This document shows, in pieces, positions 1 to 10,482 of a stretch of DNA of 64,000 bases. How positions within the stretch are numbered: the stretch's first letter is position 1; every line of letters starts with the position of its first letter. The stretch comes from Agrostemma githago (Eukaryota > Streptophyta > Magnoliopsida > Caryophyllales > Caryophyllaceae). Location: the NCBI GenBank assembly GCA_958450325.1, contig OY288248.1, forward strand, positions 1,302,001 through 1,366,000, in the 5' to 3' direction. Position numbers and translations under genes: made by a program. A model generated the notes under the pieces. That model worked only from the letters and a program-made list of their open reading frames with translations, was not told the origin of the DNA and ran no database searches.

Positions 1-710
1 CTTGCACAACATGTCAGTTCAATATATGTATGAAAGCGCCAACTAAAGCACCACAACACATCCAACACATGGTGCGAGATCTACAACGGAGAGGATAGAT
101 AGGAATTTCTGAGGGATAAAGAAGAGGTATTAGCTAACGAAAAAAACGTTACAGTGATTTGTAGCTAATCCTTCTACTAAGAGCTTCTGAGGTGCTATGC
201 TACTAAATTATTTGAGGAAAAAAATGATAGAAGAGTTGTCTATAATGATAAAAAAAAGCTGCATGGTATACTATCAGAGTAAAAATGACAACAAAGAAGA
301 TAAATAACAACACACTATCAACAACTGCTCATTCTTTCTTACAGTGTGAAATGGCACATTGTCATATCAATAAATCTGATATCAAACGAATTTCACCCAA
401 ACCTCGGATCAATGAGGAGCGCGAAAGCTAGAAGATGTCCACACATTCGACATGAAAACATAAGATAAGTAAAGGGTGGAGTATTTCTAACGAGCAAATC
501 TTCAGCACAGATTTACAAGAGAACAATACACAAAAAAATGAAAGGCATCTTACTATGTATGGTACGGGTGCGTCAAGGAAATGCAGCATATCATTGGGTT
601 AAATCTAGATGTACATGAAAAAATTATCATCAAATGAATACGGAGTATAATATTTGAAATTAAGATAATGCCGCAGAAAAAAAAAACATTCATGGAGAAA
701 TGAAACGTAC

Positions 711-1733
711 AGACATTAACAAGCTCTGGCATTGATAGGGGCGCATCAATGGAAGAAGGGATAGAACTGAGGCCGATAGGATTCCCTGTACGTACCCCGT
801 CAAGAACTATATCACTTCCATGGAGAAGTCAAGAATAAAACTGATTCACGCTAATAGAAAAGGAAAAAGAATCAAGTGGTGCGCAATATCGCCAATTTTA
901 GAGTCTGTGAACTTATATAGTACAGTAATACACCTATGCAATATGTATATCGTCTTACAGTAACTCACTGAAACTGATACATTATCTCAGATGTAAGAAG
1001 AAGCTTGATAATAGGCACAAACGTACCAAATTAGAGCAAAGAAACACGATTTGCCTCTCGAGTAGGGCTCCTGTAAACAACGTCAACACCTGCATGAACA
1101 TGGACAAACTAAGCTAAAACTGAAGTATAAAGATGTACGTTGCTGCATTAAAGAAGCCGCAGATTTAAGTAACTACATCATTTAATAGGCAGGCTCAAAA
1201 AGTTTAAAACGACTTGACTGATCACCTTTTAGTGAGAGTATTAGACATCAGGCTAAGGTCGATCGTCAAACAACCAATTAGAAGGGCGTAAGCCTAAGTA
1301 AAACGACCTTAGATTTCTGTTTGGCAAAAAACTTACATTCTCGAGCCTCAAAGAACCGCAGACACATGCAACAGCTGCTGTTGATAGAGACGCGGCCTCT
1401 TCCTCGGTTGCTAATGCACTCAATAACTGGTGGAACGGTAAAAACCTCTTAGATGACAATATTTACAGCTTAGCAAATCAGATTTTAAGTAAAACATGTT
1501 TTAGAATTAATCAAACAAGGAACGGTCAAAGATACCTCGGCTCTTTCAAGGCTGGTCTTGCATAATCCTAGATCAACCGGGGAGCCAGAAATTTGTAGCA
1601 TTCTTTCACCAGTACGGTGGAACTTCAAAGGGTGTAAATGCTCCAACGGATGAAAAGTGATGGGCGAACCCGTAGGAGGCGTATCTAACTTGTAATATTT
1701 GCATAAAATTTGTAGCGATCCGTTGTTGGTTGC
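711..1733 (-). pseudogene. DENN-domain protein gene fragment (four exons)
   Basis: Four minus-strand exons can be read: 1733-1536, 1426-1337, 1089-1027 and 785-711. Each is bounded by AG and GT, and all lengths (198, 90, 63, 75) are multiples of three, so the frame stays open across them. The translation has hallmarks of the DENN domain, a Rab guanine-nucleotide exchange module: FHPLEHLHPLKFHRTGE, ATEEEAASLS, SLRLEN then VLTLFTGALLERQIVFLCSN, and GILSASVLSLLPLMRPYQCQ. In the family the last motif normally reads YQWQSLLMP, so a conserved Trp is Cys here. The following DENN exon (VLPNDMLDFLDAPVPY in relatives) is not found in the remaining 700 bases, and no N-terminal exons are seen to the right. 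Same-strand fragments of unrelated genes lie just upstream. I read it as a captured, truncated piece, though a real locus running off the left edge is possible. Confidence 0.7.
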
Positions 1734-2447
1734 CTGTCATTTTTTCATTCGCAAACAAACGGCAGTAAATAATGGACACGCACATATAGGTATAGCTTTG
1801 AGAGCAGATAAACTACAGACCTTAGCCCACTCGAGTATATCATTGTGGGATCTGACAGATTGCATTTCTCAGGGATGAGTAAGAAAGCGGCCGGTCTCAA
1901 AGCTGAACTTTAGCAAGTGCAGATGCAGCTTATTGCTTCTCCTTTCTCTGCTGATCTGATAAGTGTAGATAAGAGACTTACGACTTGTATACAATCAATT
2001 GAAACTGAGGAAGTACATGATATTAAAGTCAGATTCTCGTCAAGCAGAACATCATAACATACATTAAAATTGATCTAAAGACCGATCAACTTCAGAATAT
2101 CAGGGAATAATCAATGTTACTATAGCTAGCTCAAACGCTAAATTTCCAAGATTGTAATAAGCAGAGATCGTAACGTAAAATTAGTAACAAAAGCCCACGG
2201 AATTAAATAAAGCAGGGAAATTTAATTGAAAATGTTACTGAATTGGAATCATCGATTCACCCTAACACAGAATAAAATCCAACTAATACGAAGAAATAAT
2301 CAATTGAAAATTCCAGGAACTTCAGAAATAGCAATGCAACACAATCAAATACGACATAAATGGTGAATTGAAAATTCCAGGAACATCATAATAGTAATGC
2401 AACACGTTAATTTAACCGAACAAAAATCGTGTGAACTCAAATTAGTA

Positions 2448-2512
2448 CTCCCTCCGCCCCACAATGATTTACCCAAATAATAAGTGGGTAAATCATAGTG
2501 GGTTGGAGGGAG
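2448..2512. mobile_element. Short Stowaway-type MITE
   Basis: A 65-bp near-palindrome begins CTCCCTCCGCCCCAC and ends GGTTGGAGGGAG, flanked on both sides by TA. CTCCCTCCG termini with a TA duplication define the Stowaway (Tc1/mariner) MITEs. The two arms both contain the motif for GATTTACCC / GGGTAAATC. It sits between two degenerate copies of a ~120-bp segment (about 2180-2300 and 2520-2640). Confidence 0.75.
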
Positions 2513-2635
2513 TAACAAAAACCCATATAGAAATCAAATAAAACAGGCAAATTAAATCGAAAATATTACTAAATTGGAATCACCGATTCGCCCAAAACAT
2601 AGAATAAAATCAAACTAATTACAATTTCAATTAAC

Positions 2636-2850
2636 CTGATGCATGGCGGCTTGAGCAGCGGACATGAGCTTAGAAGCCAACCCTGATCTCGGATCAGTAC
2701 GAAGAACAACAAGAGAAGTAATATGACCATGGCACTCAGAGATAATAATTGAATAACTCCGCTGTGTAAACTCGCCAAAATCCATGGCCGCTTCAGATGA
2801 AAACTCAATCCCTTCCCTCTATTACTCTTCGTCTCGAATTTCTTCAACAT
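2636..2850 (-). pseudogene. Chimeric exon: alpha-COP first exon fused to NAA10 exon
   Basis: The minus strand from the ATG at 2850 reads [18 protein letters not shown], then [14 protein letters not shown]. This is the start of coatomer subunit alpha, a WD40 protein of the COPI coat. At about 2746 the similarity stops. The next 110 bases, in another frame, read [20 protein letters not shown] then [15 protein letters not shown], the acetyl-CoA-binding segment of N-alpha-acetyltransferase NAA10 (family: [25 protein letters not shown]). The NAA10 part ends at a GT donor at 2635, where the parental gene also has an exon end. The join lies in AATTATTATC. Because the frames differ, translation from the alpha-COP ATG would give a nonsense tail. 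Each part has a few non-family residues. It lies in the Helitron-like unit with other captured pieces. Confidence 0.8.
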
Positions 2851-3002
2851 TATTACTCCACTTTTTTACCCAAATCAATTTGCTACCAAAAGTCAGTAAA
2901 ATCGATTCAAAACTAAGAACGTAAGTTACAAATCACAGAATTAGGTATAGATACATAGATTATTAGTGATTAATTGAGGTGTTTAGAGAGTGAGATTGAT
3001 AC

Positions 3003-3490
3003 CTGAGATCTGGAGATGGAGGATTGATGAAGGGAAATCAATCGTAACACTAAGATCACTAAAATCCGAAACTTTACGACGATTTCGATTAGGGTTTACC
3101 GAATTCGACCCAGACACGGTGAAATCGGGATTAAAAACTTGGTAAATGAATGCATTGTTAGCGAATCGAGATGGGTAGGAGATGGAAAGTGAAGAATTCG
3201 AGAGTTTGATGAGATATGGGTGGATGAATTCGGGTTGGTCGCCATTTTTGAGGACGAAGTTTTGGAAGGAGTTTGTGGGTAATGGTGATGAGGTAAGTTC
3301 AGGGGTAAAATGGGTAAACGGGTCGGGTAATATTGATGAGTTAGTTGTTTCGGGGAAACGAAAAGGGTGAGATCGTCTCATTGGTGGTTCTTGCCATGGA
3401 AGAAGTGGTTTTTGGGGTGGAGGTAGTGGAAAAAATGGAAGATTGTAGGAGGTGGAAGAAGAAGGTGGAGGCAAAGGAGGCACTATTCCT
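3003..3490 (-). pseudogene. GH81 endo-1,3-beta-glucanase 5' fragment
   Basis: An open minus-strand frame of about 160 codons ends at a GT donor (3002-3001). Its first part is proline-rich. The rest carries the N-terminal signature of plant glycoside hydrolase family 81 (endo-1,3(4)-beta-glucanase): ILPDPFTHFTPELTSSPLPT, NSFQNFVLKNGDQPEFIHPY, then YPSRFANNAFIYQVFNPDF and SDLSVTIDFPSS. Intact family members are about 650-750 residues with the catalytic acids in the C-terminal half, so this is only the non-catalytic start. Upstream the frame runs into the subterminal repeats of the host element (3478-3550), so the coding start is not the native one. No later GH81 exon follows; alpha-COP sequence comes next. 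Identification rests on remembered family motifs. Confidence 0.75.
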
Positions 3491-3585
3491 AAGCAGTACA
3501 CTGTTCCTAAGAGGCAGTACTGTTCATAAGGAACACTATTCCTAAGGGTCATTTTTTGAAGAATTTTTCTTTTAATAGGTAAAGA
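3478..3585 (-). repeat. Terminal and subterminal repeats of the Helitron-like family, copy 1
   Basis: This stretch holds several short direct repeats of the form cactattcctaag / gcagtactgttc and ends with TTTCTTTTAATAGGTAAAGA. The same arrangement (repeats, 10-20 bases, TTTCTCTTTTAATATGTAAAGA) is found at 10745-10854, so the two lie at equivalent ends of related elements. Confidence 0.65.
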
Positions 3586-3599
3586 AATAAAGGAGTTCA

Positions 3600-4100
3600 A
3601 TTTGTTAGGTTTTTTTTTTTTCTAAAACAGGGTGTCAAAGTTGGAAAATGAACGCTATGTGGGGTATATATAAATAGTTGGTTGATACATCTTCGTTCTA
3701 AGAAAACATTCATGTACCATCGATGAATCTTTTATTTTACGAATATAAATGGATGGATATATGGATGAAGTAAGCCTGCCCTAAACAATACCGATAACAA
3801 CATATGACGTGCTGTTATCTGACTAAAAGTGGTGCAATTTGGGCTGTGTTATCTGTAATGTGATGCGGGCAACCAATGTAGGATTATCTAGTTCGATTAC
3901 TTAAGACCCTGACCTTAATTTGAAGCAGGAAACCGTAGAAGCCCTTACAAGACACAACCCTATGAACACTATTCAAGAGTAAGAGTATGACATATAAGGA
4001 ATACGGGGTAATAATAATAGGCTGAGCGCTAAGACGTCACCAAATGTAACCCTTTCATGAGTATGTAACCCTCAAGCCAACATTCCATAATGTGTTCCTG
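3600..4100. other. Unassigned non-coding stretch
   Basis: AT-rich at first (poly-T at 3609), then mixed sequence with TATATAAATAG at 3666. No open frame, tRNA or clear repeat boundary was recognised. The 3' end of the second Helitron-like unit could lie here, but no hairpin plus CTRR end was identified. Confidence 0.4.
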
Positions 4101-4139
4101 CTCAGTATAGTTGTCAAAAGCGGCAGATTTATGTCCACA

Positions 4140-5520
4140 ACCTCTTCGGGCTCCATTTTCTCGTCCATCAATTTTCCTCATCTACATCTGCTTCCCCTTC
4201 TCCTCTCATCCCTCTTTGGGCATGTTCCCTCTTTTCATAATCTAAGTTTCATCCTTAAATATGTCAGTCTTTTGGCATGTAGTTTAACGAGGATTCGTTC
4301 CTTCAACTTATTCTACCCTTTGCATTCTCTCCCATCCCCCTCCCCCACCCCCTTACTCTCTCCCTAATGCTCATCTTTTTGACGTTTCTCATTGCCCTCT
4401 ACTAAGATCAGCTTCCCTCCTCATTTATCTCCTTTATATCTTCTTCTCCTTCTCCTTCGCCTCTTTCTTCTTATCTTCTCCCCTCCCCTTTCTCCTCATC
4501 TAAGTAATACGACTCTCTCTTGTCATCTCGCTAAGTGAGAGTGTCGGTTCTTTAAATCCTTCCAATCTTTCGTTTTTTGCTACCTCATCTCATAACATTC
4601 TTCTCTTTCCTCCTTGGTGCTCCTCCTCTTCACGTTCCTCATTTCCTGTTTACTAAGACCAGCTTTCTTCATCCTTCACTTCCTCACATTTTCTTCTCTT
4701 TCATTTCCCTTTGTTCTCCTTTGCTTCTCTTTCTACTCCCCATCGTCATCCAAGATGCATTCTTACATATGACTTTCTTTTGTTCATCACATCATTTTCT
4801 CTCACTCCTCTGTATCCTTGTTCCACTAATGCTACGCCTCTTCTTATTGCTCATTTTCCTTCTACTAAGATCATTTTCTTGTCTTCTCCAACTCTCTACT
4901 TTCTTATTCCCTTTCTCCTCCTTCCACTACAAGAAAAACTCTCTCGGGCGACCCTGTTCTTACGTCCAAATTTTACAGTCTCTCATCATCTAAGATTCAA
5001 TCCTAAATATGATTGCTTTTATCATCTATTTTAGCGAGCATGTGATCTCTTGAAGTCTTTATACCCATATGATTCCTAACCCCTCCTCTCGCACGGTCCC
5101 TTCTCCTTATCAGCACAACCCTCCTCCCTAACACTCCACTTTTTATTCTTTCTTCCTTCTTTACTAAGAACAATTTTCATCCTCTTTCAAATTACGTTCT
5201 CACTCCTCTTCTCCTCCATATCATCTAAGGTTTGTTTCTAAATATAATTTTTTTTATCATTTAGTATAGTGAGAGTATTATCCTTCAATTCCTTCCAACC
5301 CTTCCCATTATTCACCTCATTCCTTGGCCCTCCCCGATTTATCTCCATTAATGCTCCTCCTCTATCTATTCTCATTCTCTGTTACTAAGATTAATTTATT
5401 TCTCATCTACATCTTTTTCTCCTTCCCTTGCTCCTTCTCTCTCTTTCTCCCCCCTCCCCCCTAATACTCATTCAATCCTTCCTCTTCTACTATGTCCATC
5501 TTTCACCTTCCTCCGTCAAA
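4140..5520. repeat. CT-rich degenerate tandem array
   Basis: About 1.4 kb in which the + strand is strongly pyrimidine-rich. Recurrent modules appear in a loose order: a TTACTAAGA(C/T)CA module, CATCTAAG with TCCTAAATAT(G/A) and TTTTATCAT, and TAATGCTCCTCCTCTT. They recur every 150-250 bases in degenerate form. Frames through it (for example 4577-4993) are long only because the sequence is CT-biased. They translate to Ser/Leu/Pro/Phe-rich low-complexity protein and are not called as genes. Confidence 0.6.
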
Positions 5521-5707
5521 CCCTTACCTTCCACATACTTTATTTATTAATTTCAATTGATCAGTACGTGAACATTTTTCATTAGAAAACCAAAACATAA
5601 TACTTAGCACTTCACCGAGCAAACATTAATACAACAAACATATTCGACAATAAATCGCTTAGAGACCCTCAAACTTTAGTAGTTAATTTGGATGACGTAG
5701 TAGTTTC

Positions 5708-6278
5708 TTAATATGCGTAGAACTCTGGGTATAATCGCACCAACACTTCCTTGACAGGGTTATACTGACACACTTGCAACCTATCCGCCTCAGCAACTCC
5801 AATAGTCTTCATGGATAATGGAACCATGGCATATTCAGTCATTTGGGTCAGATATTGTAGGTCTGCACGGATCGCAAGCAACAAGTGAGGCCCGACGCTC
5901 GATCTTCCTGGTCAGCTAAATCATCCAGCCCCCCTTCCCCTGGTCTCGAATACATGTTAGAGTTTAAAAGGCAATTTGTAGCCACTTCCCTCCCTGGCAA
6001 ACCGCAAAACGACCGCTCTTCTAAAAGAAGGGCCTGGGTGCCTTCACACATGCTTCAAATGCGCTATTGGGTAGCCGAGGCTCAGGTTGTTCTTGACGCA
6101 CGTGAAACTCTTTGCTGCCACGCAACCCGATTCCAAATGGTGATCGAGCCACAATGCACCGCGTAGGGTACATATACTCAGCTGTCGAGATTACATCGTC
6201 TCCCTCATCTTCCATAACCTCCACTATTTCCTCATTTCCCATGTCCTCCATATCTCTCATACCCTCAACATTTGCCAT
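5708..6278 (-). pseudogene. Coding-like fragment of unidentified gene
   Basis: Two minus-strand segments look coding. At 6278-6021 a frame starts MANVEGMRDMEDMGNEEI and is acidic, then reads STAEYMYPTRCIVARSP. At 5911-5708 another frame contains LLLAIRADLQYLTQMTEYAM, then VAEADRLQVCQYNPVKEVLV, and ends EFYAY followed by TAA. Base composition here is balanced, unlike the CT-rich arrays on both sides. Stops separate the two segments, so introns or decay must lie between them. I do not recognise the family. The segment at 5708 looks like the C-terminus of a protein. Given the captured fragments on both sides it may be another one. Confidence 0.4.
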
Positions 6279-6384
6279 CCCCCCAAGATTTAGTAAACTG
6301 CATATTTGTTTGGGAGGTTGATGTATCTTACTCCGTACTTCTTTGCATCTACTTCAATAAGCATCTCCTTATACATTTTCACCC

Positions 6385-6915
6385 CTCCAATCTCGCTCTC
6401 TTCCTTCTCTTCCCCTCTAATGCTCCTCTTATTCATATTTTTTGCTCTCTTCACCTTCTACTCCCTCACTTCTCCCCTCAATGATCCTCCTCTTCATGTT
6501 CTTCTTTCCCTTTATACTAAGATTCATCCTTAAATATAACATTCATTTATATCTATTTGCGTGTATTACTCTAATGCTACACTCTAATGCTCATCAAAAA
6601 CACCAAATCATATGCCTCCAAAATGGGAAAGTTCACGATAAAAACTAAAGAGACACGGTTCGCTCTCTTCCTTCTCTTCCCCTCTAATGCTCCTCTTATT
6701 CATGTTTTTCTGCTCTCTTCAGCTTCTCCTCCCTCACTTCTCCCCTCAATGATCCTCCTCTTCTTGTTCTTCTTTCCCTTTATACTAAGATTCATCCTTA
6801 AATATAGCATTCATTTATATCTATTTGCATGTATTACTCTAATGCTCATCAAAAACACCAAATCATATGCCTACAAAACGGGAAAGGTCACGATAAAAAC
6901 TAAAGAGACACGGTT
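6385..6915. repeat. Tandem duplication of ~268 bp
   Basis: Two consecutive copies (about 6388-6655 and 6656-6915) share CGCTCTCTTCCTTCTCTTCC, CCCTCAATGATCCTCCTCTT, TTCATCCTTAAATATA and CACCAAATCATATGCC. They differ by small indels and substitutions. The unit ends AAAACTAAAGAGACACGGTT in both. It is related to the modules of the array at 4140-5520. Confidence 0.75.
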
Positions 6916-6929
6916 ATGGCCGTAGACAA

Positions 6930-8780
6930 AGAATTCTCTTGACCCTAAAACCCCTCAACTTTAATTGTCATTTCAATCTTATTCTTTTGCCAATTGAAAA
7001 ATGGGTCTGACTGTCTGATATCAATATGACATCATTTAATTGGTGTAATGTTTTCAATGGTGTGCATGTATGTTAGTCCGTATAACAGAATAGCTGGTCT
7101 GATGCCTCGATGTCAAATGAAAGCACGAACAAAAAATGCAAGTGGGTTTTTTCATGCGCTCAACATGGGCCAAATAACCCTAACTCAACTTTGTGTTTTT
7201 TTAAAATCACACAATGTATCATCTCAAAGACTGGATCAACCTTGGCATTAACATGCATCAACCTTCATAAAGGACAAATTGAAAAAAAACATACAAATTG
7301 AAAACAAACTGCATAGCTCAGGTTGTAACCATTATAAGTGGGCGTCTTCCACATTTATCAGTCAAAAATATATATTCAAAACTACACTTGGAAGCTGTGT
7401 CTAGGAAGACAGTTTACAATCGATCAGATCAGAAGGCCACAAAATGTGTAGATTATACATATGGTAAAGTGAATCATACGGTTGAAATTGAGCTAGCACC
7501 CGGAAAATGGCTAGTGCCTCCATTCTTGTAATCTCTTAAACCCCTATTCAAAAGTGAAGAAACACATTTTATAGTTTTCATGTATAGTTCTTTTGCCAAA
7601 ATAAACCTTGAGTAACCTATGATCGCATTTATTCCACTAAGCATCGAAAATACTGAAATACCCATTCGGACCTGCAACAAATTCATACTATCCACAAGTA
7701 AATAGTTCATCTCTATAGAACTCAAAACTGATGAGGCTGTATGTAAAAGAGTGCATTTGACCCTAACTTACCATCAAAGTGTAAGTGCATTCCTTCCGAA
7801 ACAGTTTCAGTAGGCTTACTTGCTGATTCTCACAAAGGGCTTCTGCACACACCCTCACATATACGGGCTATGTAGTTTTTTTGTCTGCGCTGATATATAT
7901 TGACCTAGTAAAATAACCAATTACTCGTATCCACCTCAAGCCAACCATCAATCCAGTTTTAGAAAAGTCAAATAATACAAACCAAATTTTGTATAGGAAA
8001 TAATTAACGGAGTATATCAGATATGAAAATGAATAATAGCTAACTGACTAATCCATCATAACAGGAAAACCAAAATCTACTCAACGAATGGTTTTGAGTA
8101 ATGTATACATTTACCTGGGAAGGAAAAAAAAGAAATGGGCAGAAGAAGATAGAAGGAGACGATAAGTTCTGAGAAAATAGGGCAAAATTAGTCGCAACTC
8201 CAAAAACAAAATCAAAGTTTCTCTCATCGGCTAATATCCAACACCATATGATAATCCGTAGTTAATAAAGTTAATCAAGATAGTAAACCTGTCGCGGACT
8301 TTATTTCACAAAACAAATGCCAAAAATGTTAATATCTCACTAATCACAATAACACGGTTAGAGTGAAATGCACAGAGAGCATAAGAGGATACAACGCTTC
8401 CTAAGAGATCTTCCATGCTCAAGCCAAAGTTTTGTGCCTGCGGCTCCAATGCCCACTCAAGCATGTATAAAGAATCACAGGCACATAGAAAAAGTATAAA
8501 TGAACAGACCACTCCACAAAGGTCAGTACGTGTCTAACAAACCACTCCACAATTTGTCATTTGTGGGAGCCTCTAAGCTACCGACGTAAAATTTTAATGA
8601 TGTTAGATTGACTGCGTGTCTGACGCATCATAGACAGGCCAGAGCAGTTATCTTATTGGTAACTGGATTAGATTTCCACCAAGACATCCTCATGCCAACA
8701 AACACAAAACACTGCGCCCAGGATTACACTAAAACAAGGGGTTTTCAGAATAGCAAAGTATAGAGAATTCTGCAGAGTAG
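6930..8780. other. Non-coding stretch without recognised features
   Basis: Mixed-composition DNA with only short frames (longest about 80 codons) and no family motif I could recognise on either strand. Short frames at 7474-7725 and 8306-8512 (minus) have no supporting start context or homology. Confidence 0.4.
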
Positions 8781-8789
8781 CAGTTCCTG

Positions 8790-9930
8790 GGCGCGCACTC
8801 CAAAATAGGTGATACGTACAGTGCAGGATCAAGTGCAGCTACATGCGCAGCTGCAGTCTCAGAGTCCGCGGGTTGATGCTACACCGCATTCTGGTCTCGT
8901 TCATGTCAAGGGCCCACCTGACCAAGTAAGTGGGGGAGCTGACCTGAACCGAAAGGAGGAGCGAAAAAAACAAAGGACGAAGGCAGGACGAGGAAAAGGA
9001 AAAGAAATGAAAACAAAGGCAAGATGAGGACAATCCACCTGCATCGATCAAGATCTCAGTCTCGATCAGCTGACCCAAAACCAAAGGAAGTAGAAAAGAA
9101 AAATATCGAAGGCAAGACGAGGGCAAGCCACCTCACAAAGATCAATGCAAAACTCCCTAAGTTTCACTTCAGAACGTAGATAGCGAAAAAAAATTACATA
9201 ACATCATGCAGCTACATGAAATAGTGGCCTGGAGCTAACATCTGGGTTATCGGTTTCACAGGCCCCCTAATCAGCGAATCAGACCAAAATCCACTTTATC
9301 GTGTAGCTAATCCGTAAACATGCCGGCCCTTAGTAAACACTGCGCAATTCAATATCAAAATAGGTGATACAGTAGGATCAAGTGCAGCTACATGCGCAGC
9401 TGCAGTCACAGTGTCCGCGGGTTGGTGCTACATCGCATTCTGGTCTCGTTCATGTCGAGGGCCCACCTGCGCCAACACAGTAACAGAAGGGACTGTAAGA
9501 CACATGACCAAGTATGTGGGGGAGCTGACCAAAGGAGGACCAAAAAAAACAAAGAACGAAGGCAAGGCAAAGAAAAGGAAAAGATCTGAAAACGAAGGCA
9601 AGTTGAGGACAATCCACCTGCATCGATCAAAATACCAGACTCGATCAGCTTACCCAAAACCAAAGGAAGAAGAAAAAAAAACACCGAGGGCAAGCTACCT
9701 CACAAAGATCGATGCAAAACTCCCTAAGTTTCACTTCAGAACGTAGATAGCGAAAAAAAAACTTTCCAGAACATCATGCAGCTCCATGAAATAGTGGCCT
9801 GGAACTAACAGCTGGGTTACCGACTTCACACGCCCCCTAATCAGTCCGAAATCCACTTTATCGTGTAGCTAATCCATAAACATGGCAGCCCTTAGCAAAC
9901 ACTGCGCAATTCAATATCAAAATACCTGAA
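8790..9930. repeat. ~553-bp tandem duplication
   Basis: Blocks at about 8800-9350 and 9353-9905 are two copies. Shared landmarks are AAAATAGGTGATAC, GGATCAAGTGCAGCTACATG, CGCATTCTGGTCTCGTTCAT, CTCCCTAAGTTTCACTTCAG, TTTATCGTGTAGCTAATCC and AAACACTGCGC. A third, truncated start follows at 9893-9990 (AACACTGCGCAATTCAATAT, then CCAAAACCAAAGGAA). The second copy has an extra ~30 bp (CAACACAGTAACAGAAGG) and several deletions. No coding function was recognised; the basic Lys/Arg-rich frames are a by-product of purine-rich DNA. Confidence 0.8.
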
Positions 9931-10151
9931 CCGATTAGCTTAGCCAAAACCAAAGGAAAAAAGAAAAAAACGGGCAATCGCTACCTAAAAGTATCAACGC
10001 TCTTCATTGCATTGGAACTCTCTAATCAAATCAAACTCGTGAAAATTCAATCGAAGAATCGCAATCACACATTGTTTAGGATCAAATTACACCCCTAAAC
10101 TACACAAACTCAAAATCGTAGAAGATACAGACTATACTAAAAATCAGTCAC

Positions 10152-10482
10152 CTCATACTCTCAAGAGCAGTACGCTACAATCCAGGATCCGAATCCTGAG
10201 CTCTTTCCACTTACAATTCCAACTGCTGCTTCAATGTCAGATCCTCTTCCGACTACACAACAAAAGGCCCCAAAATATCAGACATCACGATCACAGTCGC
10301 AAAAAAACCCCAAATCAATCGTACAATAGAAATCAAATCAAAACAATTAGGTTCAGAGAGAACAAGCTACGAGATCTTCATCTCTGTTTTCGTCCTTCTT
10401 CCTAGTGTCTCTAAATGGGACTTTGGTGGCTGCTTCCTTCCGATTAATCGCATCGTGCTCTCCTCCTCCACTTTCCTGTCCC
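10152..10482 (-). pseudogene. RPN1: RPN1 (26S proteasome regulatory subunit 2) fragment with stop codons
   Basis: Two minus-strand exons are recognisable. Exon 10482-10371 reads ...HDAINRKEAATKVPFRD, then RKKDENRDEDL, and ends at a GT donor. Exon 10252-10152 follows an AG acceptor and reads SEEDLTLKQQLEL-stop-VERAQDSDPGL-stop-RTALESMR before a GT donor. The family sequence is SEEDLALKQQLELYVERVQD, so a Tyr codon has become TAA (stop at 10215-10213) and a Gln codon TAG. RPN1 is the ubiquitin-receptor scaffold of the 19S base (about 890 residues); only its first ~75 residues are here. Splice sites are kept but the reading frame is dead. It sits just inside the second Helitron-like terminus, like the fragments in the first unit. 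Confidence 0.85.

Larger units (their letters stand above)
1..3585 (-). mobile_element. Helitron-like element carrying captured gene fragments (left part cut off)
   Basis: On the minus strand the unit begins near 3585 with TCTTTACCTATTAAAAGA, followed by subterminal repeats of the type CTTAGGAATAGTG / GGAACAGTACTG (3478-3550). It then carries fragments of four unrelated genes, all in the same orientation: GH81 glucanase, alpha-COP, NAA10 and a DENN protein. The same start and subterminal repeats recur at 10854. Starts of the form TC plus an AT-rich stretch with AAAAGAGAA are common at plant Helitron 5' ends, and capture of several gene pieces in one orientation is typical of Helitrons. No 3' hairpin with CTRR end and no Rep/helicase gene is visible, because the element would run off the window. 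A Pack-MULE is the alternative, but I see no long terminal inverted repeat. Confidence 0.5.

Noticed and set aside
4577..4993. 138-codon + strand frame
   Set aside because: Low-complexity Ser/Leu/Phe protein read from a CT-rich array; no start context or family motif.
8809..9746. Basic Lys/Arg-rich frames on + and Phe/Leu-rich frames on -
   Set aside because: They arise from purine-rich tracts in the 553-bp duplication and change frame between the two copies.
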